This document shows, piece after piece, positions 14,738 through 27,300 of a stretch of DNA of 64,000 nucleotides. The stretch is from Anoplolepis gracilipes. Taxonomy: Eukaryota; Arthropoda; Insecta; Hymenoptera; Formicidae. The stretch is taken from the NCBI RefSeq assembly GCF_047496725.1, contig NC_132973.1, positions 1,401,501 through 1,465,500 of the forward strand, given 5' to 3'. The position numbers were made by a program, and so were the translations under genes. The first letter of the stretch is position 1, and each line of letters starts with the position of its first letter. The notes below the pieces were generated by a model that was given only the letters and a program-made list of their open reading frames with translations, did no database searches and was not told where the DNA came from.

Positions 14738-17450
14738 CTCATACTTATAAGTTAAAGTTAAATCATTTTATGTAATTAATAAGATTAGATACGCTTTGAA
14801 TAAAAAAAAAGTGAAAATATTTACATGCGTCATATACTTTCCAGAAGGTTTCAACACTTTCATTGAAGAGTTCAAAATTAGTCTAATAAAGTCCCAGGCA
14901 TCACCGTGTGGCGTTGTGCTAATAGGAATATCCGTTAAATCACCGAAGACGTAATCGAACTGTCGTCCTTCCTCAATCATATGCGCTAATGCTTTCACGC
15001 AATCTCCGACAATAATCTATAAAGCATTACATTATTTCTATAAATTTAAACATGTATAATAATCCAAAAAAAAATCAAGATGAAGCCTTACTTCATAATT
15101 ATCGCCCTTTCTTTTATCTAGGCAATCGCCACATATGCTTCGCATATGCTGACTACAAGCTTTCATGACAATGTCATCTATCTGCAAGTGAATGTGTATG
15201 AAAAACAAATGTGAATAATACAATTGTTGACAATTACAATATGAAATTTTGAAATGCAATTTACATACTTCTAACATTGTGACAAACTTTGGTTTTTCCT
15301 TCAACAATTCCCATAATAGGCCGCCATCGCCACCACCAAGTATCACTATTTCCTTGCCAGCGTAGTTTTCTTTGCCACGCTGCATCAGTGTTTCTGTATA
15401 TATAAGATCTGCCTCGGACATATCTATAGGAAAATTTTTAATAAGTTATAAATAGTAGGTAAAATTATAACATAATGTTGCTTACTTTGTAGCTCGTCGA
15501 GTACGAGCAGATTGCCCAGTGACTTGGAGTGTACAATTTGTACCTTCTGATACGGTGATCTAGCCTCGAACACGAGCTTGTCGATGTCATATTCCAGTAG
15601 CCGTTCGTCTTGAACAAGAATAATCTTTACTCGCAGTACTTGTCGTCATGTTATAATAAACGCTAATTTAAAAGCATGCTTTCATACATGAAAAACATCG
15701 CAAAAAATAGAAAACGAGGTATCGCAAGGCAAAGCTGATAAAACGCATGGGAACGTTAGCATCATAACCAGACGAAAAAATGATGTGAGAGGAAGGACGA
15801 TTGTAAAAATACTATTAAAATTGCGGTTGCTTCGTCATGCAACAATGTCCTCGATATTAACGCGGAGAGATAGGAAGGACGTTTCAGATTGACTCGAGCC
15901 GAGAGCCGAGCACAGATTTTTATGTGCATTTTACCAACTAACATAAAAAGGTGTTTAGAATCAGAAATCTCGCCAAGCCTAGATCTTATAAGTTTCACTC
16001 ATACAAAATTCAATATTTTAAATTAATTTTAAGTTTGTGGCTTGATGAGTTTTGATTTTAAACTCCTCTGAGAAATATATACTCTTTAGACGTATATTCT
16101 CCACTCGTATTATTTTATAAAACTTCCCTTTATAAAGAAACAAAAAACGCGTGAGGACATTTATAATACAAACATTTACAATTCGATGGATAATATACTA
16201 GTTTTCCAATTCGATCGAGCTCCTTAAGTACAAGCAGTTCCTTCGTAAGAGCGGTCGTTAGCTGGTCCGTAAACATAATTATAAATAAAAACTCACCAGC
16301 GGTAGGAAAGTATCTCTCAAAAGGTCCACCGCGTTTAATTGGGGTAAGCGTGTGCGACCGTGTAGCGGTTGCCGCTGTCTGCAATGCCGCTTCCAATTCT
16401 TTGGCAAACTATCACGATCGGCCATCATCATCATCGTCATGACCATCACCGTCATCATCATTATCATTATATCATCATCATCATCATCATCAAGCCGAAC
16501 CAATGAATGAACAGAACAAAGATACTATCTTGTAAAACGGAATCGCTACTCCTTGTTGTTAAGGAAGCTAAAAAAAGGTGTCAAAATCTGGCAAGCCATG
16601 ATATATGGCGGAACTTAGTTTTGTCCAAACAAATGATACGTAACAAGCGGTAAAACGCGAATCATGATAAAGACAGCTGTATCTGCGTGTGTGTTTGTAC
16701 ATGTAGTTGTATTATCGAGAATCGTACGACTAAAAGTAATAAGGATTTACAAGTCTAGATTTAATAATTTCAAAATTAAAAGGCTTAAAAATCTCCAAAC
16801 ACTGAGAAAGATAGCGAAATAAATTATTACGAAAATAATATATAAAACTATTTTATAATTTCATATTGCAAACATGTATTACATATATTTTGTATAATAT
16901 GTACATATATATACATAATTATATATCTACATAGATAACAAAATTTGAATTTTTCACGAACATTCCATTTTAACATTTTAATTTGTTAAATAATTTGTTA
17001 AAATAATACAAGAAGAAAAGAAATATGTATGTAATAAAATTAATGATAATTTATAATAACGCAAGCCATATATTTATATCAGATCTTTTAATTGTGATCT
17101 TTCACATACAGTACTGTGAAATTACTCTTTTTAGAGCAAGTCTTACAATACGATATACGTTCTACATATTATGTCAATCAAGCTTAAGAGCTTTTATTCG
17201 TACGATGAAGAAGGGCAAGAGAATAATTGTAGAAGTATGTTCAAATATTACTGAAGTATATTAATAATAGTTACAATCTTTTTATGAGCAAATTGAGGGT
17301 GCTGGATAGAAAACTTGGGCTGAACGTAACAGTGCTGGGAAAAAATTAAGTTAGCATTCCTAACAAGCGGCCTATCCTAAATATCTATTAATGACAGTCA
17401 ATAGCGATTGTAACTCTCTATATGCCAAAAATATTCCATGATATAAATCT

Positions 17451-17495
<45 letters not shown>

Positions 17496-18663
17496 AAGTA
17501 GATGTGTTAGAAAAAGTAAACGAGGAACAAAATTTAATTGAGGGAAAACATTTTCTACCTGATAGCGTCAGATAGAGGTCATATATGGTTCCTCGTCTTA
17601 TTGGCGGTAAGTGCTTGCTGCGCTGGCTGTTCAAAGCCATGGCAACATCAGCTTCCAAGTATCGCAACTGCTACAATATTCTGTCAGTTATATCATATTT
17701 CCTACTTCCGTTATAAAAATGTTTATAAAGGATGTTAAAAAGAAGGGATTAATAAGACATAATACTTAAAAATTGAATAAAAAAACTTTTAATTAATAAG
17801 AATTGATTATTCAAATTAATGGCCTGTCATAATTTCGTTCTATGTTGTTTAACATTTTTCACTCACTAGGTATAATAATTATCTTATCGCAGTGTGTTTA
17901 GATAAGATAATAAAATGTACATTATGTTTGTACATATCACAGTGTGCTTACCCGATCTTCTAAATTTCAGCTTTGTAAATACAAGTATAACAATTTACTT
18001 GTAGATTTAGTTGTAAGAAATTTTATGAGTTTAACAAAATTTAATCAAATATTATTTCTGTTTAATTAATTAATTTAACCTTTTCTCAACATATTAATTA
18101 AAAGAGAGGAAAAAATAAAAACCAAAGTGCTAATTTTATTTGATTTTAAAATTGAACGATAAAAGTAATAAATTTAGACAAACAAATCACTTGTATTATC
18201 AAAAATCTCTTTTACTCTGGATAAAATAAATTTTTCTAACTATATTAACTAAGTATTTTTAATATTCAATTCAGTATTATATGTTTCTTAGATTTTAAAC
18301 CCCTTTTTTTAACAACCAGTATTTTATTCTTTTATATCTTAATTTGATTTTAAACTTTATCATTTAAAGGCACACAAAGATCATATAAATATGTATCGAT
18401 GCGTTATATTTATAATCTACTGTTTGTATAAAATTTGTTACAATCTTGTGGAAACATGAGTGTTTGATATATTTTTTAACAGCCTATACTTTACTATTTT
18501 ATAGTTTAATTTAGTAAATTCATAAGTTTTATCATGTTACGTCGCATTGTTCATTCATTGTTTGTCAAATTGATTAGAATTTTCTAACAAAAACCTACAT
18601 TTGCTATTTATTCCTTTTTAAATTTATTTTTGGAAAAACGAATAAATAATTTAAAAAATTCTA

Positions 18664-18743
<80 letters not shown>

Positions 18744-18775
18744 CAATACTTGGATAAATAATTTAAAAAATTCTA

Positions 18776-18846
<71 letters not shown>

Positions 18847-19223
18847 AGAAATATTGTTTTCCTAAATTATTTATTCTTGAAATCGTTTGTAAAAAGGATA
18901 TTTTCTACTTGGAAAAATTGTTTAACTTGCTGCATACATACCTCAAAGGTTAACAGTGCTTCCTGGTCGTCCTGCTTGTAATATTCGATGTTTAATGTAA
19001 TCAGACCTTCCGAGTATCCTCTGACAGTGATCAGACTGCCCCTAGGTCCAGTATATAAAACGAGCAAATTGCCATCAATATTAGATTCTGTCAATGGCTT
19101 GAGACCGATGAAATATTCCGCCAATACGTTCCCGATCGCCAACTTCAAGCCCGATCGCTTTTCCATATCAGCGATTACGCTACTGGACACCGTGAAGTCC
19201 AGGAGTACTGTATGTGCCACCAT
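14418..19223 (-). CDS. SMS: Spermine synthase
   Basis: Coding exons, in transcript order: 19223-18942, one of two alternatives (17670-17559 or 16408-16297), 15608-15486, 15423-15269, 15181-15092, 15016-14825 and 14564-14418. All junction phases agree, and the sum is 1101 nt or 366 residues, the same length I recall for human SMS. The first exon encodes the N-terminal AdoMetDC-like domain. The C-terminal aminopropyltransferase fold shows ILGGGDGG (about residues 201-207) and FGDLTD (Asp about 280). These correspond to the two catalytic aspartates of the human enzyme, Asp201 and Asp276 in my memory of the numbering. The enzyme transfers an aminopropyl group from decarboxylated AdoMet to spermidine in the cytosol. 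An acceptor (cctgtag) ends at 19229, six bases before the ATG, so the 5' leader is in a separate upstream exon. Confidence 0.94.
14697..14733. repeat. (TA)n microsatellite
   Basis: TA run within the last intron of spermine synthase. Confidence 0.9.
16297..16408 (-). CDS. SMS: Spermine synthase alternative exon A (proximal to exon 3)
   Basis: This 112-nt exon (acceptor gtgatag|TTTGCC, donor CTG|gtgagt, phase 0 in and 1 out) encodes the segment ending in LTPIKRGGPFERYFPTA, followed by junction Asp. It resembles the canonical SMS segment (PPIVRGG.IDRYWPTAD), so it probably gives the conventional enzyme. Its acceptor has a poor pyrimidine tract because a CAT-rich repeat lies immediately upstream in transcript terms. 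Confidence 0.85.
17457..17492. repeat. (TA)n microsatellite
   Basis: TA run between the two alternative spermine synthase exons, about 70 bases downstream (in transcript terms) of the exon B donor. Confidence 0.9.
17559..17670 (-). CDS. SMS: Spermine synthase alternative exon B (distal, mutually exclusive with A)
   Basis: Also exactly 112 nt with phase 0 in and 1 out (acceptor atattgtag|CAGTTG, donor ATCAG|gtagaa). It encodes a homologous segment ending in HLPPIRRGTIYDLYLTLS plus junction Asp. It shares 12 of 37 residues with exon A and keeps the PPIxRG core, but replaces the Y-F-P-T-A motif with Y-L-T-L-S. Using both exons, or neither, would shift the reading frame. Confidence 0.82.
18643..18842. 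repeat. Tandem duplication of a unit containing a (TA)n tract
   Basis: The block AATAAATAATTTAAAAAATT followed by CTACT and a TA run of 60-70 bases occurs twice in a row (from about 18643 and about 18753). It lies in the first coding-region intron of spermine synthase, only about 100 bases from the exon 1 donor. Confidence 0.85.
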
Positions 19224-19699
19224 TGTTTCTACAGGTATAGGATTAATCAAGTCATTTCGGAGGACATCAATTCATTTTTATATTTTTTATCGAAGGCCCC
19301 TTATCGCGCCTAGGGGGGTATCTTATCGCACGCAGGTATGCGAGAAATTGTATCGTTATTAATACGATGCAGGCTACAGGAATTTCTGATACAAAGGTTA
19401 TGTACTTCTTTTTCTTTTTTAAATTACACATTTGCATATAATAATCGCTCGTTTCGATGCGTTAGATTAGCTGTAGGTTAAGGTATGGTAATCAAGATTC
19501 CGCGATGAAACGTGCAAAGTGTTTAATGTCGGTAGCACTAGGAAAAACATTACATAATTATCATTGAAAAAAAAAAGTATATTACGCAATCACTGTGCTG
19601 TACGCAATGCGTTATAAAATTGATCCGTCAATCGGGATAGTCGCTGATAATCGACAGGTGATTGATAAGTCAGCCTGATATCCGTTAGTTGTTTATACT

Positions 19700-19860
19700 C
19701 ACATAATTATGCAATAACGTTTATCACTCGGTCTGTTCGGACGAACATCGGTATTGCTCCCGGTTCCCGGTGGGGAAGGGACGGCTGGCGCATGCGCACT
19801 AGCGGAACATTGCGCAGGTTTTCGCATGCGCGTTAAGTCCCGCGCGTGATAAGATTTGTT
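19700..19860 (-). promoter_or_regulatory. Probable spermine synthase promoter with paired NRF-1-like motifs and leader-exon donor
   Basis: A GC-rich island contains GCGCATGCGC at 19788-19797 and TCGCATGCGC at 19822-19831, both matching the NRF-1/erect-wing consensus. Downstream in the minus direction a good donor (AATTAT|gtgagt, exon side ending at 19703) could splice a noncoding first exon to the acceptor at 19229. The placement is inferred; no transcript evidence is available. Confidence 0.55.
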
Positions 19861-20385
19861 TACTTTGGGAACTGACAAGTGAGAATACTGACGTGAACTT
19901 GCTGTCTACTTCATTAATTAACCTTCAAAGAACTTTTTTTACTCTACAACTGTTTACTTTACATCTGCAATCGTATAATCGCGTTCTGAAGAGAAGATGA
20001 CAATTCAATGAACAAGAAACACACTCCTTGTAAGTTTATTACTCAATTGTAACTTCTACATGTCATTATATAATTGAACATTACAATAAGAGAAAACAGA
20101 TTACGAGTGATTCAGATAATTTTGTTTCATATTCAACGCATCATATTGCAAATAATATGACATAAAAATACGGATACAAAAAGACGTAGGAATAAAAAAA
20201 AAAATGCAGAATAGTATGTAAATAAGATTTTTAATCATACATTCATTTTCAAGTATTATAAAAATTTATCCCAATATAAAAATATACTTACTATTGTCAA
20301 TATAATTATCTTTCCCATAATTCGCAAAGAGATTAGATATGTCTGTATACATGTGCAATGTGAAAATATAATATATAAATGGTAT

Positions 20386-20416
<31 letters not shown>

Positions 20417-21305
20417 GATATAAAAAACCATAAGTATTGTACATAAAATTTTTACATTGCACATTAAGTTAAAAGATTCACCCTGTGTAAATACATATAA
20501 AACTCGAAAAACATAAGTTATATTCTAAGCAACATTAATTAACAATAAGTGCAGTTTGTTTCTGTCAGACAAGGTATTATCATGTTACTGCTCATCCACG
20601 TTAAATTCCTGCAACAATATTCGCATATGTTCTCTTTTCCTTTTTTTGTAACTTAAATGATGATTGTTGAGAATATTTTGCTATGACAAATTTAAGATAA
20701 TTATATCTCACCATGGGATTTAATTTTCAAGTATTATCATGATATAATTATCTTATTGTTAAACTAATATAATAACAGTATGCAATGATGTAGTATAAAT
20801 CATTATCTCTTGAACATAAACTAAATAGGGCCATTAAATACACAAACACTTGATGCATTAATCAGATAGAATTCTAAAAAACAGTATACATACATATATA
20901 AGCTACATATGTAATAAACTTATAAAAATACAATGTACATACAATTTCTCTTTGCACAATCAATCAAACTACAAAAAAAAACCAATGTTAGATTATCATT
21001 TAAAATCTATTTATACATTTTATCTCTCTCTTCTTCTCTCTCTTTATCCGGAAAGTCATATTTTAAAAATCATATTTTTTTCTTTTGCTATTTTTTCTTT
21101 TCAATCTTCCTTTACCTTTCAATGCCACCCTTCATTCATAATTACGCTATTGATTAAATAAATGTTTTATTCAATATATAGTTTTTATACTATATAGATT
21201 ACTTAGTTTTATTAGTATTAGTTTACATATGTGAATGATACGATATGAATATAATTAAAGCAGAAACTTGTTTCAACACTGTTTGTCTAGAATTTAGTTA
21301 AATAT
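19861..21305. other. Spacer and dehydrogenase 3' UTR
   Basis: AT-rich region between the spermine synthase promoter and the aldehyde dehydrogenase stop. It contains short TA and CT runs (about 20395-20416 and 21023-21045) and AATAAA signals in minus orientation, for example at about 21164. No coding block was recognised. Confidence 0.55.
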
Positions 21306-24300
21306 TTATTTTTGTACCTTAAATGCAGCCTTGAATCCAACTGTGGCAAGTATTCCGAGGCCAAACATCAATATATATGGCAAATATTTTATGCCAGGTA
21401 TTCCTGGTCTTCTTTCAAGTAAATGTCTAAGCAACAGCAGTTTTTTATCAGAATATGGCGAAAAGCGATTCCTGAAAAACGTACTTTCTGTTTTAAAAAG
21501 TTTTTTATATATCAGTATTAAAGTATTAATTAATAATATTACACAGGATGTGTTATTCTAATTTATGATATACATATAATGATTCTTTAATGTAACATAA
21601 ATAACTATAAAAAAAGGAAGAGATTCTCTTACTTTCCTAAGATCTCTGCAAGTTTGTTGTAATTCCGGATCAAGCAACCTTTTTTGTGTGTAAATGTGTC
21701 ATATGTATATTTTCCATGGTAGGCTCCCATACCAGAATTCCCTACACCTCCAAAGGGCAGAGTCTCAACTGAGAATATAATATACAAAGTTTGTGAAATG
21801 TAATATAAGAATGACAATATTTTATTAAAAATATATAATTATTGCTTATTTTATTTTTATTTTGTTTAACATATTTTTATTGTTTATTTCACTTAAAGAT
21901 TTTATGTTTAATATGTTTAATATATATAAAATTATATTATGTTTAATATAATATAAAATTTATATCTAAAAATAGTGCAGAAAGGTTATAAGGGAAATTA
22001 GAAATACCTGATACATGAATTCATACACTTATCAGAACATATATACACTTTGTATATATGTTGATTATATTATATTGGCTAATATATATATATATATATA
22101 TATTTTATATTCACTTCAACTCATGCATCAGTATTGTGACATGTGTAACATGTTTATACTCAGAATTTGGTTTTATGCAATACGATAGTAAACAAAATCT
22201 AAAAAAAATTTTTTTAAAAACAAAATTAATAAAATTAATGCATTAGTGTGATAAAAAAAGAAGCAGAATTAGTGACATAAAATATTTATAAGAACTTTTT
22301 CCAATACATCACTTTTTACATCAGTTATGCATTGACAAGAACATTGCTGCTAGATTATTTATGATCACGGATATAGATCCTTTATCTTAGCTAAATATGT
22401 ACAATACTAATTGCTTCTCCCTGTGTGTCAAATAATTATACCATTATGTAAGCATATACCTTGTGGTGTGTAATTCCAGTGGTAATAGTGTTAATGTGTC
22501 CCTATATATCATGCAATAATAAAAACAAAACATTTTGATAAAATCGTATAATTTATACTAATAAAATTGCAAACTATTAAAAAAATTTTTATTTTTGTGT
22601 CGATTTTATGTTAATACTGTTTGAATTTATTACTGTTATAATAGTTATCATATTAAATTTATACTTTAATAGTATTTCATTATAATTATTTAATAATATT
22701 ACATTATAATTATTTAATTATATTTTAGTAATAGTTATCGCCATTTTTAGCTATATTTCATTATCTAAACAACAATATTTACAATTTAATCATGGACCTA
22801 CAGTCTTCTTTCTTTATATACAGCTTATATAGAAATAGAAATAGAAATAGAAAAGCTTTATATACATGCGTAAATATAATTTTATGTGTGTGTGTGTGTG
22901 TGTGCGTGTGTGTGCGCGCGCGCGCACAGTGTATATATACAGTGTGGGAAATTTGTAAATTGTTAATAAATAATATTAGTAAGTATAATATTAATTTTTC
23001 TTATTCCATAAAACCAGAAGAAAGAAACGAGTCTACAGTAGTTATTTTTGGTTAAGAAAAGGGTATATCTTTCATATATTTCTAATTAAATAAAAAAGCG
23101 CCTTTTTTGCCTTTTCTAAGCAGCTTGAAAGATTCGCGCGCATATTGCGTTTTAAATGCATAATTCTTCACATTTTTAAGAAGATGAAGAAAAAAAAATC
23201 ATATCATTAATTTTAATAAAATATGTACACTGTCACTGTTAATGGTAAGGCCTTACCGACACGAGAAAAAGATATTGCAAAACAATTATGATAGAAAGAT
23301 TCCTATTCCACACTGTTTCGCAAGACTTCTCCGAAATTAATAAAATGATCTTAATATTACAATCATTGGACCCCAGACTCACCGACATATTGCAATAACG
23401 TGTCGTTGACGCACACGGCTCCGCTGTAGATCTGGTCTATAATTAAATCTTGTACCCTCTTGCTCGTGGAAAATACGTACAGTACAAGTGGTCTTTCACT
23501 AGACATGAAAAACTAATTACTTCCTGCCGTACAACCGTACCCACGCACAACAGTGAACTCATCGACGTAAAACACGAGCATATGCGAGATATTTTCTTTT
23601 TTCTTTCTAGTTACTAGTATCGAAGATTGAAATAAAATTCTATTATTCGATAATGAAATTATGAAAGAAGAATAAATGTTCGGATCTTAAAATGTTTAAT
23701 TATATGCAAAATCGCGGATTAAAAAATAGATGTTATTTCGGAGGAAAGAATCCACTGCGTTATTTACTTCTCGAATTTCTTTTGACTTATACTTATAATA
23801 CTATTATCAGATTATATATATAATCAGATAATTTACCGTTTATTAATGAATTCAATTGCTTCATATGCGTTATCAACATTTATTATAGGCAATATCGGAC
23901 CAAATATCTCATCTTGCATAATAGGATCTGTTGATTTGACATTAACGAGTATTGTAGGCGAAATATATCTCTCTACAGGATTTGTATCGCCACCAACAAC
24001 AATCTTGCCATTACCGTTTAAATAACTGACAAGTCGCCTAGAAAGTGAAAAATAAATGATTTAATCAATTTAAAAAAAAAAAAAACTAGAAATATTAAAT
24101 TAGTTTAGAAATCATAAATGAGCAGATTTAATTTTATATATAAGCAATGTGTTTGCATACAAAACTTACTGATAATGTTTATCCGTGATTATACGTGCTA
24201 AATCGGGACTTTCTTGTGGATTTTCGCCGTACCATTCTTTTAAAATCTTTTCAATTTCCTCGACAAGTTTATTCTGTACTTCAATTGTGCACAAAACATA

Positions 24301-27300
24301 ATCAGGCGCAATACAAGTTTGACCAACGTTTACACATTTGCCCCACAAAATACGTTTTGCTGCCATCGGTATATCCACTGTGTTATCTATGTATACGGGA
24401 CTGGAAAATCCCATTGTTGCTTAATGCAATTTCATACAAAAGAGGAATGCAACTAATTTGCATTTTTTGCATTTACATACATAATTAGCTTTTCGCATTT
24501 ACCTTTTACCGCCCAATTCTAATGTAACAGGTGTGAGATATTTATTGGCAGCATTTCGTACGATTTTTCCAATTGCAGAGGATCCGGTATAAAAAATATA
24601 ATCAAAACGTTGAGTAAGTAGCTCTGTTGTTTCCTCAATCCCTCCTAACACTACATGGCAACATTCCTGTTCACAATACGAGATAAGAATCTTTACAACT
24701 TTGTATTTCAAGAAATAATTTTAGAAATAAAAATACTTAAAGTTAGTAAATCAAGTTATGATTGAGCAGCTGTGAATTGTATGTATAGTAATGTAATCAC
24801 GTAATCACACAACACACATATATGTATATGTATATATAGCAATATAATAATTTCATGGAATTCATGATTCTAAATAAAAAAATTATATTACCACATATTT
24901 ATCTGCATCTTATTAGTACATGATATTTATGATTCATAAAAAATTGTGAATATATGTAAACTGATAACAGATCTTTGCTCTCCCATTAATAATATACCTC
25001 AATGTTACACAATCATGCTACCATAGTTCATGATTCATCAACTTTTTATAAATATATTTATATATGCAAAATTATCTTTTTTTTTATCTTTATTATTTAA
25101 AATAAAAATTGCAAACGTTTTTATTACAACTTAGTTCTTTTTGTTAATATTTCTCTAATATTCCGATTCAAGAAATGTTAAGTATCTTGTAATAATTCTA
25201 TAAAACAGTATATCTACATACCATATCTAAATACTTCGGAATAGTCTCGTACAAATATTTTGAAGTAGCCGATGCTACTTCAGAAGGTTTCAAAATCACA
25301 CAATTTCCAGCTGCAATGGCGCCTACCATTGGTAATAAACTCAGCTGAAAAGGATAATTCCACGCACCCATGACTAACACAACTCCATAGGGATCCTTTC
25401 GAATCTCCACCGCATCGAAAAGGTTCGCCAACCCTTTGGAGGGCTGCAAGAATATTATGTAGCAAATTCTTACATTCATTAAATAAACATTGAAATTATT
25501 TTATAAACGAAAATCAAGAGATTATTTCAAATAATGAAACGATAAAAATTATTATTACCTTCTCTGTTGCCGACCATTCTTTAATATGCGCGAGCGTAGT
25601 TTTGACCTCGTGGATTATATAATCGATTTCCATCACGAGCGATTCAAATTTGTTCTAGAAAATTATCGGATAAAATCTGTTATTGAAAATAATGTCAAGA
25701 TAATACATATATGTCATGATATAATTTTTCTTGTAAGACAGAACACATAATACAAACAATCTTGTCTTTTTATTTTTTTTTATACCATACCTTATGCAAG
25801 TCTGATGCTAACGCTGCTAAAATGTCCGAGCTAGTTTCTGTTATCATACGTAAAACTTGCTTTAATTGTTTGATTCTCCATTCTATCGGTTTTGATTTTC
25901 CTCTTTGAAATGCATCTCGTAATCGTTGAACTAGCTATTATAAATAATTATACAATAAATTCATTATAAATTTTTATATAACTTTTTTATATAATTAGAA
26001 AGATTTAATTAATTTATTATAATAATTATATTTATTATAATTTATAAGTTAATTTGACAACAATGTAAATAATGACTTTTACAATTGTGTTTAATGAATT
26101 ACTTACATCTGTATAATTTTCTGGTGTTTGTTTGCCATTCGCTGAAATATATCCAATAAATTTAAGTTATTACTTAATATATTTTAGGGTCCAGTTAAAA
26201 ATAAAAATCAAGTTAAAAATATATTCATTCTTATTTTAAATATATTCATTCTTAATTTCAATATTAAAAGAATATATGTAAATTAAACTGATTTACACTT
26301 CAAGTAAGTTAACCTTTTGAAAGTTTGCATTATGATTATAAGAAGTGAATAAAGCGTAAATATAATTTATATTTATGTAAATATTAGAAATGTGAAAAAA
26401 GTTCATACAACAACAGGCTGTCAGGAATCATATCTTGAATTTCACTTTTTCGATTGCTATTTTCTTTAAATAAAAAAATTAAATCTGAATAACTTATAAC
26501 CACTGAATTATTTAATAAGTAGTTTTTATACATTCATACATACATATACATACATACATACATACAAACACACACGCACGCACACAAACACACACACTAA
26601 TCTGTAAATTTTGATAAATATTTGATAAAAGGATCAGATTGCAAAGATATTTAATGGAAAAATAATGGAAAAATTTAGATATTTAATATCGAAAAAGTCT
26701 ACCAATACGAGATAACCTTTATTAAGAAAAAAATAATGTGTTATTGTTTCAATTTTCATATTTAATTTAAAAAATTTACAATATTTACAAATGCAATTTT
26801 GAACAATAGCAGATATTATAATTAATTTAGTTTAATTATTTGGCATATAATGTATGACTCATTTAAAATTATAATATTAAAATTATAATATTAACAAGAT
26901 GTTATGCAAGATTATAAATACGTACGTTAAGATTACAAAGATATTCGCAATATTAAAATTATATAATAAATAATAATAAGTTCGTGTGCTTTATATATAA
27001 TATGTAAGGTAATAATTATATATAATATATAAAATAATAATAAATCTAAAAGAGACTTAATATAAAGGAGTAAAGAGTAAAAAACAAATTATTTCGATTC
27101 GAAATAAATAACCGAATAAGACGTATGTATTTTATTTAAAAATGAAAATGTATTTTTAACAGTAAAAACGCGCATTAATCCTCAGTACGTATTTATAATC
27201 TTGCATTACATCTGTTGAATATAGTTGAAATATTTAAAAATTTATAAAATATTTTTAAAGAATTTCTTTAAACAAATATTGATAATATTTTAATAAGGAC

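Noticed and set aside
14418..19223. Identification as spermidine synthase instead of spermine synthase
   Set aside because: The 366-residue length, the N-terminal AdoMetDC-like domain and the C-terminal YEE...VPSFFEDWIFY match spermine synthase. Spermidine synthases are shorter and lack that N-terminal domain.
22456..22503. Sequence with acceptor-like atatag and donor-like AAG|gtatat inside the dehydrogenase gene
   Set aside because: Joined in the phase required after the exon ending at 23383 it gives an in-frame TAA within four codons. The direct junction 23383 to 21768 restores the conserved VETLPFGGVG motif, so this is at most a poison or pseudo exon.
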